DNA of 38,602 nt from RAM1 sp040376925 (lineage in GTDB: Bacteria > Pseudomonadota > Gammaproteobacteria > Burkholderiales > Burkholderiaceae_C), in assembly GCA_040376925.1 (NCBI GenBank), contig JBEIPU010000015.1, forward strand, positions 1-38,602, given 5' to 3'. The notes under the pieces were generated by a model. It was not told the DNA's origin. It ran no database searches and worked only from the letters and a program-made list of their open reading frames with translations. A program made the position numbers and the translations under genes. Shown here piece by piece: positions 16,577 through 24,352 of the stretch. Every line of letters starts with the position of its first letter. Positions within the stretch are counted from its first letter, which is position 1.

Positions 16577-16971
16577 TGGCAGCGCTGGATACCAATGTGG
16601 TGGTGCGGCTGATCGTAGGCGATCACGCCGCACAAGCCCGCGCCGCCGAGGCGCTCGTGGTCAGCGAGCCGTGCACCATCGCGCCATCTGTATTGATGGA
16701 GTGCGAATGGGTTCTTCGCGCCTGCTACTCGCTGGATGCCAAGCTCATCGGGGAGTCGCTGCGCGACCTGCTGGCACTCGAGAACATTGACCCGCTGGAC
16801 CCTGTGCTGACCCGCCAGGCGCTTGACGGCTACCAGGCCGGGCTGGACTTCGCCGACGCCCTGCACGCGGCCCAGCGCCGTGACGGCGCGAGCTTTGCCA
16901 CATTTGACAAACCGCTGGCACGCCGTGCACCCAAGGCCGGTCTGACCGACGTGGTTCTGCTGTCCGGCTGA
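16576..16971 (+). CDS. vapC: PIN-domain ribonuclease toxin (VapC)
   Basis: This 131-residue PIN domain has its acidic metal-binding residues at D5 (ALDTNVVVR), E42 (VLMECEWVLR), D94 (DFADALHAAQ) and D111 (FATFDKPLAR). That is the full set expected of an active VapC endoribonuclease. It follows the antitoxin with a one-base overlap, and 42 bases separate it from the kinase gene. The RNA target cannot be read from the sequence. The pair appears intact. Confidence 0.92.
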   Translation: MAALDTNVVVRLIVGDHAAQARAAEALVVSEPCTIAPSVLMECEWVLRACYSLDAKLIGESLRDLLALENIDPLDPVLTRQALDGYQAGLDFADALHAAQRRDGASFATFDKPLARRAPKAGLTDVVLLSG

Positions 16972-17013
16972 ACCGCCGCCGGCCCATGCGGGCCGGGAGC
17001 GCAAAATGCACAG

Positions 17014-17877
17014 ATGAAAGCACCCCCCCGCCTGCAGCCGCTGATTGAGGAAGGCCTGATCGACACCGTGGTGCGTCAGCTCATGAGCGGCAAGGAGGCC
17101 ATGGTGTACGTGGTGCGCTGCGGCGACGACACACGCTGCGCCAAGATCTACAAGGAAGCCACGCAGCGCAGCTTTCGCCAGGCGGTGGACTACACCGAGA
17201 ACCGCCGCGTCAAGAACTCGCGCCAGGCCCGCGCGATGGCCAAGGGCACCAAATTTGGCCGCCAGGCGCAGGAGGCCGCCTGGCAAAGCGCCGAGGTTGA
17301 CGCGCTGTACCGCCTGGCCGCCGCCGGTGTGCGGGTGCCGCAGCCCTACAACTTCCATGAAGGCGTGCTGCTGATGGAGCTGGTGACCGACGCCCATGGC
17401 GACGCCGCGCCGCGCCTGAACGACCTGAGCTTTGCGCCCGAGGCCGCGCGCATTCACCATGCCACGCTGCTGCGCGAGGTGGTGCGCATGCTGTGCGCGG
17501 GCGTGGTGCATGGCGACCTGTCGGAGTTCAACATCCTGCTGGGCCATGTGGACGGTGTGGACGGCCCGGTGATCATCGACCTGCCGCAGGCGGTGGACGC
17601 CGCCGGCAACAACCACGCGCAGCGCATGCTGCTGCGCGACGTGGGCAACCTGCGCAATTTCTTCGGCCAGTATGCGCCCGAGCTGCTGGCCACCGATTAC
17701 GGCCCCGAGATCTGGGACCTGTACCAGCGCGGCATGCTCGACACGGATGTGGCGCTGACCGGGCGCTTCGCGCGCGCGGCGGGCCCGGTGGACCTGGGCG
17801 GTGTGCTGCGCGAAATTGGCGATGCGCAGGCCGAGGAGCGCGCGCGGCTTGTACGCATGCAGCCGCCGCTCAGGTGA
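17014..17877 (+). CDS. RIO-type serine/threonine kinase
   Basis: This 287-residue protein has a RIO1-like kinase fold: GKEAMVYVVRC as ATP loop, K44 in CAKIYKEA, catalytic HGDLSEFN (D168, N173) and the metal-binding IIDLPQAVD (D189). RIO kinases act in ribosome maturation in eukaryotes and archaea. Bacterial members of this length are scattered and poorly understood, and some have in-vitro kinase activity. CAAAAT lies six bases before the ATG and no Shine-Dalgarno sequence is present. The 3' end overlaps the convergent aldolase-fold gene by eight bases. Confidence 0.9.
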   Translation: MKAPPRLQPLIEEGLIDTVVRQLMSGKEAMVYVVRCGDDTRCAKIYKEATQRSFRQAVDYTENRRVKNSRQARAMAKGTKFGRQAQEAAWQSAEVDALYRLAAAGVRVPQPYNFHEGVLLMELVTDAHGDAAPRLNDLSFAPEAARIHHATLLREVVRMLCAGVVHGDLSEFNILLGHVDGVDGPVIIDLPQAVDAAGNNHAQRMLLRDVGNLRNFFGQYAPELLATDYGPEIWDLYQRGMLDTDVALTGRFARAAGPVDLGGVLREIGDAQAEERARLVRMQPPLR

Positions 17878-18601
17878 TCCCGGCGCGGCGCAGCATGGTG
17901 TCAAAAATCAGGCGGTAGGTGTCGCCGCTGGCGGCCACGCGGGTTTGCGGCACGGTGCGCAGCACGTCGGTGGGGATGCTGCGGTTGGGCCCGTGGCCCG
18001 CATCGGATGCCAGCTGGATCTCGCAGGCGCGCTGCAGCGTCCATAGCCGGTTGAATGTGGTGGGGATGTCCGGCCCCACCACCAGCAGGCCGTGGTTGCG
18101 CAGGATCAGGTGGTTGGCGCTGCCCAATGACGCGACCAGGCGCGGCTGCTCGTCCAGGTTGGTGGTGACGCCTTCGTAGTCGTGGTAGGCCAGGTCGCCG
18201 TACAGCATGGCGCTGTAGAAGTTGTCGTGGCGCAGGCCTTCTTCCTTGCACGACACGGCGCAGCCCGCAGTGGTGTGCACATGCATGATGCAGTGCGCGT
18301 CCTCGCGCGCGGCGTGAATGGCGCTGTGGATCACAAAGCCGGCGCGGTTCACGCGGGACTCGCTGTCGTCCACGCTCTTGCCGTCCAGGTCAATGCGTAC
18401 CAGGTTGGCCGGCGTGACCTCGGCGTAGTGCAGGCCAAAGCGGTTGATCAGGTACTCCGGTGCATGGGCTGCGCGCTGCGGCAAGCGCACGGTGATGTGG
18501 TTGAAGATCAGCTCGGTCCAGCCCAGCCAGTCAAACAGGCGGTAGCAGGCGGCCAGGTCGCTGCGCAGCCTGGGTTCGTCCAGCGCGGTGTCGTTGTGCA
18601 T
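17870..18601 (-). CDS. Class II aldolase/adducin-fold protein, last gene of dioxygenase operon
   Basis: This 243-residue class II aldolase/adducin-domain protein has metal-ligand histidines in IMHVHTTAG and LRNHGLLVVG. Four residues before the aligned helix histidine, where fuculose-phosphate aldolase has its catalytic Glu, it reads Gly (GFVIH), as in adducin-like members, so aldol cleavage is doubtful. In other aromatic pathways (p-cumate, phthalate) proteins of this fold decarboxylate a dihydroxy-aromatic acid. That reaction would fit after the dioxygenase and dehydrogenase encoded upstream, but it is an inference. ATG 18601 follows the monooxygenase gene by ten bases. A simple sugar-phosphate aldolase is the alternative. 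Confidence 0.85.
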   Translation of the reverse strand: MHNDTALDEPRLRSDLAACYRLFDWLGWTELIFNHITVRLPQRAAHAPEYLINRFGLHYAEVTPANLVRIDLDGKSVDDSESRVNRAGFVIHSAIHAAREDAHCIMHVHTTAGCAVSCKEEGLRHDNFYSAMLYGDLAYHDYEGVTTNLDEQPRLVASLGSANHLILRNHGLLVVGPDIPTTFNRLWTLQRACEIQLASDAGHGPNRSIPTDVLRTVPQTRVAASGDTYRLIFDTMLRRAGIT

Positions 18602-18611
18602 GGGGTTCCCC

Positions 18612-20273
18612 TCAGACCGGCGCAGCGTGTGCGCCACGGATACGGTCAATCAGCGCCAGCGGGTCGCCCGGCAAGGTATCTCCGCGCCAGGCCACATGCT
18701 GGTCGGGACGCGCCAGCAGCAGCGCGCGGTCGTGGTGGCCGGCCACGTCCTGTGCGGCCACATCCAGCAGCGCCAGCGGCACGCCACGCAGCGCGGCGGC
18801 GTCCAGCAGCGGCGTCACGTCCAGCGCGGGGTTGGAGCGCACGAGCGTGAACCCGTTGCCAAGACGGTCGTACAGCGAGCTGCCGTCGCCCAGCCACACA
18901 TGGGGCAGGCGGCAGCCGGGCACGGTGGACGGTGTGAAGCTGGCCATGCCGTAGGCCGGCGCAGGCTCGCCGTCATAGGCGATCAGGTGCGAGCCCTCGT
19001 AGTAGTAGCCGAAGTTCAGCCCGCCGCAGCAGTACTGCTGCACGTTCAGGTCGTACAGCGCCTGGCCGAAGGTCTGGCGGGCGGCCGCGCCGGCTGCGTC
19101 GTCGGCCTCGATGTTGTCGGGTATGGCTTCGCGCCGGGCCTGCAGCGCCAGGGAATGGTTCATGGCGAACTGCGACACCTGCTCGGTGATGGGCTGGCGC
19201 TCGGCCTGGTAGCCGTCCAGTATCCAGTCGCCGCCCCAGCCCTGCAGGCGCGCGGCGAGCTGCCACGACAGGTTCATCGCGTCGGCGATGCCGGCGTTCA
19301 TGCCGTAGCCCGCCATCGGCACCCACAGGTGGGCGGCGTCGCCGCAGATGAAGGCCCGCCGGTCGCGAAAGCGGTCGGCCACCAGCCGGCGGCCGATCCA
19401 GTCCTCGTTGGACACCACGTCGTAGTGGAACTGTGCATCCACCCCGAGAATCTGGCGGATGGCCCAATCGCGGTCCACCGCGTCAAAGCCAGGCTCTTCG
19501 GTGCGCAGGTAGTTGTGCACCAGCCAGCGGCGCTGCCCGTCAATGGCATAGACATTGCCGCTGCGCCGCGGGTTGACCGAGAACGTGGCCCAGGCCGGCT
19601 TGACGGCAATGTGCTTCAACAAATCAGGCGCGTCGATCAGCGTGGACTGCACGCGCGCCACCGTGTCCACGCCGGTGAAGGTGGCGCCAATCGCCTTGCG
19701 CACCATGGAGCGGCCACCGTCGCAGCCCACCACGTAGTCGCAGCGGATGCGAATCGGCTCGCCGCCATCCAGGTCGTCGGCCCAGGCGGTCACGCCGGCC
19801 TCGTCCTGCTCGAAATGCGTGACCTGGGTGCGGCACAGGATGCGCAGGTTGGGCATGGCCTCGGCGTGCGCGAACAGGATGGGCTCGATGTAGATCTGGT
19901 TGATGCGGTGCGGCGGCTCCGGCGTGGGCCAGCCGGTGTCGGGGCCCTGCACCGACTGGTCGCGCCGCTCGGCGCGTGACGGGATGCGGATGCGTGACAG
20001 CTCGGTACCGGTGAAGCTGGTGCGGTAGGCCACGTCGTGCGGGTAGTCGGGTGGCAGGCCGTTGTCGCGCAGGGTATCGGCCACGCCCAGGCGGCGGTAC
20101 ACCTCCATGGAGCGTGCCGAGATGTGGTTGCACTTGACCGGCGGGGCTTCGCCGCGGTGGCGCAGCTCGGTCACCAGCACCTGGATGCCGCGCTGGGCCA
20201 GGTCCATGGCCAGCGTCAGCCCCACGGGCCCGCCGCCGATCACCAGGACTTGTGCAGAGACATCCTGGGTCAT
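18612..20273 (-). CDS. FAD-dependent aromatic monooxygenase (PheA/TfdB/MhpA type)
   Basis: This 553-residue group A flavoprotein monooxygenase has the N-terminal FAD fingerprint VLVIGGGPVGLTLA (9-22) and the DG motif VGCDGGRSMVRK. The second FAD motif ICGDAAHLWVPMAGYGMN contains the ribose-binding Asp, and a thioredoxin-like C-terminal region completes the TfdB/MhpA length. The reaction would be NAD(P)H- and O2-dependent ortho-hydroxylation of a phenolic ring. Its ATG overlaps the stop codon of the 62-residue protein (ATGA). The single hydroxylation could either precede the dioxygenase step or prepare its product for cleavage; the substrate is unknown. Confidence 0.93.
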   Translation of the reverse strand: MTQDVSAQVLVIGGGPVGLTLAMDLAQRGIQVLVTELRHRGEAPPVKCNHISARSMEVYRRLGVADTLRDNGLPPDYPHDVAYRTSFTGTELSRIRIPSRAERRDQSVQGPDTGWPTPEPPHRINQIYIEPILFAHAEAMPNLRILCRTQVTHFEQDEAGVTAWADDLDGGEPIRIRCDYVVGCDGGRSMVRKAIGATFTGVDTVARVQSTLIDAPDLLKHIAVKPAWATFSVNPRRSGNVYAIDGQRRWLVHNYLRTEEPGFDAVDRDWAIRQILGVDAQFHYDVVSNEDWIGRRLVADRFRDRRAFICGDAAHLWVPMAGYGMNAGIADAMNLSWQLAARLQGWGGDWILDGYQAERQPITEQVSQFAMNHSLALQARREAIPDNIEADDAAGAAARQTFGQALYDLNVQQYCCGGLNFGYYYEGSHLIAYDGEPAPAYGMASFTPSTVPGCRLPHVWLGDGSSLYDRLGNGFTLVRSNPALDVTPLLDAAALRGVPLALLDVAAQDVAGHHDRALLLARPDQHVAWRGDTLPGDPLALIDRIRGAHAAPV

Positions 20274-20458
20274 GGGTTCTGCCCCACAGTGGTTTCGACC
20301 AGGCCTGCAATGTCTTCGCAGAACACCAGGTCCTCCTCGCCGTCGGCCATGCGGGCCTTCAGCCAGATGCCGTCGCCGATGTTTTCCACTACCTCGGCGG
20401 TACCGCCGCTTTTCAGCCGGACGGTCTGCCCGGGTTCAATGGCCAGCAGGTTCAACAT
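20270..20458 (-). CDS. Small 62-residue protein of dioxygenase operon, unrecognised
   Basis: I do not recognise this family. The protein is 62 residues from ATG 20458, with AGGAG nine bases before it; a TTG two codons further upstream is too close to that AGGAG. It has no signal peptide or membrane segment and a single Cys. The pattern PGQTVRLKSGGTAEVVENIGD followed by alternating hydrophobic residues suggests a small SH3/KOW-like beta barrel. It is not a ferredoxin. Translational coupling to the monooxygenase (ATGA) and its place in the operon make it a likely accessory or stabilising subunit of the monooxygenase or dioxygenase. Confidence 0.75.
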   Translation of the reverse strand: MLNLLAIEPGQTVRLKSGGTAEVVENIGDGIWLKARMADGEEDLVFCEDIAGLVETTVGQNP

Positions 20459-20470
20459 GCTCAAACGCTC

Positions 20471-21058
20471 CTAGAAAAAGATCGACAGGTTCTTGGCCAG
20501 CAGCACGTTCTGGTGGATGCGGATCTCGCGCCGCGCAAGCGCCCAGCCGTTTGCCGTGCGGCGCATGCGGTCAAACCGGTCGCCCACAAAAAAGTACTGC
20601 TCGTATTCGCAGCGGTTCTGGTAGATCAGGAAACGGCTGGTCACATCCACTTCGGTTCCGTCCGGGGCGTTGTCGTTGATTGCCGTGAGCTGCACATTGC
20701 TGACCAGGCGGCACACGCGCGACAGCGGCTCCTCGGCCCAGTGCACGCCGGTCAGGATCTGTTCGGCGCGCTTGCCCAGCGACCATTTGCCTTCGTTGAA
20801 CCAGCTCATCTGCTCTTCGCGCTTCGTCAGCTCGCGCGTGGCGTGCTCTCCAAACTTCACGTTGTATTCCATGGGCATGAAATAGCGCAGGTCATCGGCC
20901 AGCGTGGCCAGCCATTCGGTGAAGCGGCGCTCGTCCAGCAGGTTGGCTTCGTCGTACAGGAATTCCTCGATCTCGCGCTTGGTCTCGTAGTAACGGGCGT
21001 CGCGCGCAATGCGCGGCGCGGCGGTGACGGGGGCTGTGGCTTCAGCAGTTTCGGACAT
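20471..21058 (-). CDS. Ring-hydroxylating dioxygenase, beta subunit
   Basis: This 195-residue SnoaL/NTF2-fold beta subunit has EIEEFLYDEANLLDERRFTEWLATLADDLRYFMPM near its N terminus. The later SNVQLTAIND, TSRFLIYQNRCEYEQYFFVGDRFDRMRR and GWALARREIRIHQNVLL segments match the BenB/XylY/AntB group. It forms the structural part of an alpha3beta3 dioxygenase. AGGAG lies eight bases before ATG 21058. Unusually, an SDR gene separates it from the alpha-subunit gene. Confidence 0.93.
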   Translation of the reverse strand: MSETAEATAPVTAAPRIARDARYYETKREIEEFLYDEANLLDERRFTEWLATLADDLRYFMPMEYNVKFGEHATRELTKREEQMSWFNEGKWSLGKRAEQILTGVHWAEEPLSRVCRLVSNVQLTAINDNAPDGTEVDVTSRFLIYQNRCEYEQYFFVGDRFDRMRRTANGWALARREIRIHQNVLLAKNLSIFF

Positions 21059-21082
21059 TTGTTGTTCTCCTGAAATGGGGGC

Positions 21083-21880
21083 TCAAGGCCGTGACGGCGC
21101 GGCGGGAATGGGCCCGCCCTGGTGCGCGAAGCAGCCCACGTCGATCACGGTGCCCGAGATCGTGGCGGCTTCACCGGATAGAAGAAACGCGACGGCGTTG
21201 GCCAGGTCGCGGCCCGTGGCCGGGCGGCCGGCGGCGGTGCCCGGCGCGGGCCGGCGCGTGAAGGCGTCCACATCACCGCCAAAGCGGCCCACACTCATGC
21301 CCGACACAATGCCGCCGCCGCCGGGGATGGCGACGTTCACGCGCACATGGTCGTGGAAATGGTCGTAGGCCATGGCCATGCTCAACGCGACGATGGCGCC
21401 CTTGCTGGACGCATAGGCGGCCATGTTGGGTTTGCCGTAGCCCGCGCCCGAGCCGATGTTCACGATCGATCCCCCGCCTGCGCGGGACATGTGCGGGATC
21501 GCCGCGCGGCTCATCAGGTAGGTGCCCTTGACGTTCACGTCGAAGATCTTTTCAAACACGGGTTCGTCGGTCGTGAGCACCGTGCCCAGTGGGCCGATGG
21601 CGGCGTTGTTGACCAGGCCGTGGATGGCCCCATAACGCGACACCGTGTGCGCGACCACGCGCTGCACATCGGCGGCATTGGACACATCCGCTTCCAGCAC
21701 GTCGGCGGTGAGCCCGGCCTGTGCCAATTCCTGCTGTACGGAGTCCAGGCCCTGCGCGGTGCTGGACACTTGCGGCTGCGCCAGGCCAAATGCCACGACC
21801 TGGTGGCCGCGGCGCGCCAGCTCGACCGTGATCGACTGGCCCAGGCCGAAGGTGCCGCCGGTAACAATGACAACACCCAT
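21083..21880 (-). CDS. Short-chain dehydrogenase/reductase, probable cis-dihydrodiol dehydrogenase
   Basis: This 265-residue classical SDR has TGGTFGLGQSI (cofactor motif), LVNNAAIGPLG and the catalytic Ser with Tyr-x3-Lys in NIGSGAGYGKPNMAAYASSKGA. The open frame extends upstream, but ATG 21880 gives the normal SDR start, two bases after the alpha-subunit stop codon. Its position inside the dioxygenase operon suggests the BenD/XylL role of re-aromatising a cis-dihydrodiol carboxylate with NAD+. Sequence alone cannot separate this from another alcohol dehydrogenase role. Confidence 0.88.
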   Translation of the reverse strand: MGVVIVTGGTFGLGQSITVELARRGHQVVAFGLAQPQVSSTAQGLDSVQQELAQAGLTADVLEADVSNAADVQRVVAHTVSRYGAIHGLVNNAAIGPLGTVLTTDEPVFEKIFDVNVKGTYLMSRAAIPHMSRAGGGSIVNIGSGAGYGKPNMAAYASSKGAIVALSMAMAYDHFHDHVRVNVAIPGGGGIVSGMSVGRFGGDVDAFTRRPAPGTAAGRPATGRDLANAVAFLLSGEAATISGTVIDVGCFAHQGGPIPAAPSRP

Positions 21881-21882
21881 GC

Positions 21883-23250
21883 TTATTCCACGAAGCTCGC
21901 GGGCTGCGTGTCCTTGCGGCCCAGCAGCGTGTCCCAGTCGGCGCCGTTCATATAGTCGCGCCAGCGGCGGTAGAACTGGCGCGGGTTTTCCTCGCTGACC
22001 TGCACGCTCACATTGCCGGCGACCGGCCCGCTGGTGCTGACCTTGCCGAGCGACTGCGTGTAGTTGAACGGGTAGCGCCGCGCAATCACGCCGCGGCTGC
22101 CGGCGGTGGCGTAGTTCCAGTTTTCCATGTCGTCCTGCTCGGTCATGCCGGCCGGCCCGGAGTAGCGCATGTAGTAGACGCGCAGGAAGTCCTTTACTTC
22201 CTGCGGCGCGTCGGCGTCCACGAGGAAGAAGCGCCAGGCCTCGGTGGATTCCGGCCCATGCGGATGCCATACGCACAGGTTGCGCGGCTGGTTGCCATGG
22301 AAAGATACGTTGGGGTAGATGGTGCCGACGAAGGGGATGAGCCGCGCCTTTTCCCTGCCCAGGCGCTCCTGGCGCCTGGCGTGCGCTTCACGGAAGTATT
22401 CCGCCACCACCGGGTTGTTCTGGTAGGTGTTCAGGAATTCCCAGTCCTCGGGCATCAGCGCGCTGTGCACGCCGTGGCCTGCGGGGAAGTTGGCCCATAC
22501 GTGCTGGGCTTTTTCCATTTCGTTGTCGCGCCGGCCCTTGACGCCGGCCTCGGCGCTGGGGCCGATGCCGATCAGGTCTACCGATCGGTGGCTCACGTTG
22601 TGGTACGTGTCGCCCAGGAAGTTTTCCGCGGCGAATTTCCAGTTGCACGGGATGATCCACTTGTGCACGCCCACCAGCACTTCCGAGCCGCCTTCGCGCC
22701 CGTCGCGGCAGTCCAGCGCCAGGTCCAGGTGGATACGCGCGTCACCCAGGTAGGTCATCAGGTCGGGCGCGTCCTTGTCCCAGCTGGCCCAGACAGTGCC
22801 CTTGTAGACCTCCATCTTCGGCGGCTCGATCAGCGACCACTCTTCTTTTTCCATGCAGCCCTCGTACAGCTGCTTGAACTGCGGCACGCCAAACAGCTTG
22901 CCGTCGGTGGTGTAGCTCCAGCTGTGGTACGGGCAGGTGAACAGCTGTGTGTTGCCATGGTCGTACTGGCAGACCTTCATGCCGCGGTGGCGGCACGAAT
23001 TCAAAAACACGTGCACCTTCTTCCTTTTGTCGCGCGCCAGGATCACCGATTCGGCGCCCATGCGCGAGGTAAAGAAGTCGCCAGGGTTGGGTACCTGGCT
23101 CTCGTGGCCGACAAACAGCCACGCGCGGGTGAAGACTTTCTCCAGTTCTTCCTGGTAGATGTCCTTGTCGGAAAAAATCTCGCGGCTGATCTTGCCTTCG
23201 CGCAGCTTGACCATCGCGTTGTAGCGGGATTCGGTGGTGATCGGGATCAT
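21883..23250 (-). CDS. Rieske ring-hydroxylating dioxygenase, alpha subunit
   Basis: This 455-residue terminal oxygenase has a Rieske [2Fe-2S] site at C86-x-H88 and C106-x2-H109 (CRHRG and CPYHSW). The mononuclear iron site has H217 and H221 (GDTYHNVSHRS), with D214 positioned to bridge electron transfer and a later Asp in the TEQDDMENW region. Length and a separately encoded beta subunit fit the benzoate/anthranilate/toluate dioxygenase group. With the class IB reductase it should insert O2 across an aromatic ring as cis-diol. ATG 23250 gives the family-typical N terminus. The substrate is not determinable. Confidence 0.93.
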   Translation of the reverse strand: MIPITTESRYNAMVKLREGKISREIFSDKDIYQEELEKVFTRAWLFVGHESQVPNPGDFFTSRMGAESVILARDKRKKVHVFLNSCRHRGMKVCQYDHGNTQLFTCPYHSWSYTTDGKLFGVPQFKQLYEGCMEKEEWSLIEPPKMEVYKGTVWASWDKDAPDLMTYLGDARIHLDLALDCRDGREGGSEVLVGVHKWIIPCNWKFAAENFLGDTYHNVSHRSVDLIGIGPSAEAGVKGRRDNEMEKAQHVWANFPAGHGVHSALMPEDWEFLNTYQNNPVVAEYFREAHARRQERLGREKARLIPFVGTIYPNVSFHGNQPRNLCVWHPHGPESTEAWRFFLVDADAPQEVKDFLRVYYMRYSGPAGMTEQDDMENWNYATAGSRGVIARRYPFNYTQSLGKVSTSGPVAGNVSVQVSEENPRQFYRRWRDYMNGADWDTLLGRKDTQPASFVE

Positions 23251-23272
23251 GCTTTTTCTCTTCAGGGGTTGC

Positions 23273-24268
23273 TCAGGTGAATCGCTCGCACAGCACATCG
23301 GCGCGCGGCAGGCCGGCGGCCTCGGCGGCGCGACGGCCGGCCTCCACCATGGGCGGCGGGCCGCACAGGTACACGCGCGTGGTGGGTTCCAGGCCCAGCG
23401 TCTGGATAAGGTCGGTGGGGTAGCCGGTATGGCATCCGGCGCCGCCGTCGTGCTCCACGGCGATCTGCAGGTCCATGCCTTGCAGCTGCGCGCCCAGGCG
23501 CTTGAGTTCGTCCATGGCAAACAGGTGGCCGGGCGTGCGCGCACCGATCACGAACGTGGTGCGCTGCGCCGTTGGTTGCCGGGCCATGCTGCGCAGCATT
23601 GACAGGAAGGGCGCCACGCCGGTGCCGCCTGCGACAAACAGGCGCGGCCGGTCTTCGTCGCGCAAAAAGAAGGTGCCGTGCGGCGCGCTGAGCGTCAGGG
23701 CGTCGCCCACCTTGGCGCCCGCCAGCCATTGTGAGAAGGCACCGCCTTGCACGCTGCGGATGAAAAACTCCAGCCGGTTCACGCCCGGTGCGTTGGCCAT
23801 GGAATACGAGCGCGATACATCCGTGCCCGCGGGCTGGATGCGCACGTACTGGCCGGGCTCAAACACCACGTTGTAGGCCACCTGCACCTCCAGCCGGACG
23901 ATCTCGCTGGCGACCTGCTCAATGGCGGTGACTTGCGCGGCCATGGGCGCCGGCTCCTCGCTCAGCGCCTCGGTTGAGTCGTAGGGGAATTCGATGGCGC
24001 AGGGCGTGTTGACCTTGCAGACGCAGGGCAGCACGGCGCCTGCTGCGCGGTCGGCGTCGGGCAGCACGGCCGTGTCGTAGTCATCCATCTCCACAACACC
24101 CGACACAAGCTGCGCCGTGCAGGTGCCGCACTGGCCGTTGGCGCAGTCGCTCAGCAGGTTCAGCCCGGCTGCGGATGCCGCATCCATCAGCTTGCCGCCA
24201 CAGGGCACAGCCAGCCGCTGCGAAATGCCGTCGGCAAACAGCAGGGTCACGGGAATGGTGGTGGACAT
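23273..24268 (-). CDS. Dioxygenase electron-transfer reductase (ferredoxin + FAD/NAD domains)
   Basis: This 331-residue class IB reductase resembles BenC, AntC and XylZ. Its plant-type [2Fe-2S] domain has CANGQCGTC plus a later Cys in LPCVCKV. The FAD domain has the RSYSMAN motif. The NAD(P) domain has VAGGTGVAPFLSML and the C-terminal YLCGPPPMVEA. It carries electrons from NADH to the Rieske centre of the alpha subunit. ATG 24268 is preferred over one at 24301, which lies in the operator region. It is the first gene of a seven-gene minus-strand operon and follows an IclR-controlled promoter. Confidence 0.95.
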   Translation of the reverse strand: MSTTIPVTLLFADGISQRLAVPCGGKLMDAASAAGLNLLSDCANGQCGTCTAQLVSGVVEMDDYDTAVLPDADRAAGAVLPCVCKVNTPCAIEFPYDSTEALSEEPAPMAAQVTAIEQVASEIVRLEVQVAYNVVFEPGQYVRIQPAGTDVSRSYSMANAPGVNRLEFFIRSVQGGAFSQWLAGAKVGDALTLSAPHGTFFLRDEDRPRLFVAGGTGVAPFLSMLRSMARQPTAQRTTFVIGARTPGHLFAMDELKRLGAQLQGMDLQIAVEHDGGAGCHTGYPTDLIQTLGLEPTTRVYLCGPPPMVEAGRRAAEAAGLPRADVLCERFT

Positions 24269-24295
24269 GGCTTGTCTTTCTGAGCTCGGTGAATT

Positions 24296-24310
24296 GTCCA
24301 TCTAATGGAC
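24296..24310. promoter_or_regulatory. IclR operator site 1 (downstream of dioxygenase promoter)
   Basis: GTCCAT-CTA-ATGGAC is a perfect inverted repeat. It lies just past the predicted start of the dioxygenase transcript and exactly 20 bases from site 2. Confidence 0.7.
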
Positions 24311-24315
24311 ATGCA

Positions 24316-24330
24316 ATCCATTATACGGAC
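24316..24330. promoter_or_regulatory. IclR operator site 2 (over the dioxygenase -10 box)
   Basis: ATCCAT-TAT-ACGGAC is an imperfect copy of the same repeat. It contains the perfect -10 box TATAAT of the minus-strand promoter. Confidence 0.65.
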
Positions 24331-24349
24331 AAACATTGATTCAGGTCAA
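24320..24349 (-). promoter_or_regulatory. Promoter of the dioxygenase operon
   Basis: On the minus strand, TTGACC (24349-24344) and TATAAT (24325-24320) are separated by 18 bases, a near-consensus sigma-70 promoter that stands out in this GC-rich DNA. The following TTGACCTGAATCAA block recurs with one change at the binding-protein promoter at 25210. Confidence 0.75.
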
Positions 24350-24352
24350 CGT

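Noticed and set aside
16192..17904. A 570-codon minus-strand open frame over the toxin-antitoxin pair and RIO kinase
   Set aside because: It is an antisense shadow; the plus-strand proteins keep all catalytic residues.
18588..19979. A 463-codon plus-strand open frame opposite the flavin monooxygenase
   Set aside because: It is an antisense shadow; the minus strand carries full FAD-binding motifs.
20270..20458. The small operon protein as a ferredoxin for the dioxygenase
   Set aside because: It has only one Cys and no Rieske or plant-type cluster motif; the reductase already carries the [2Fe-2S] domain.
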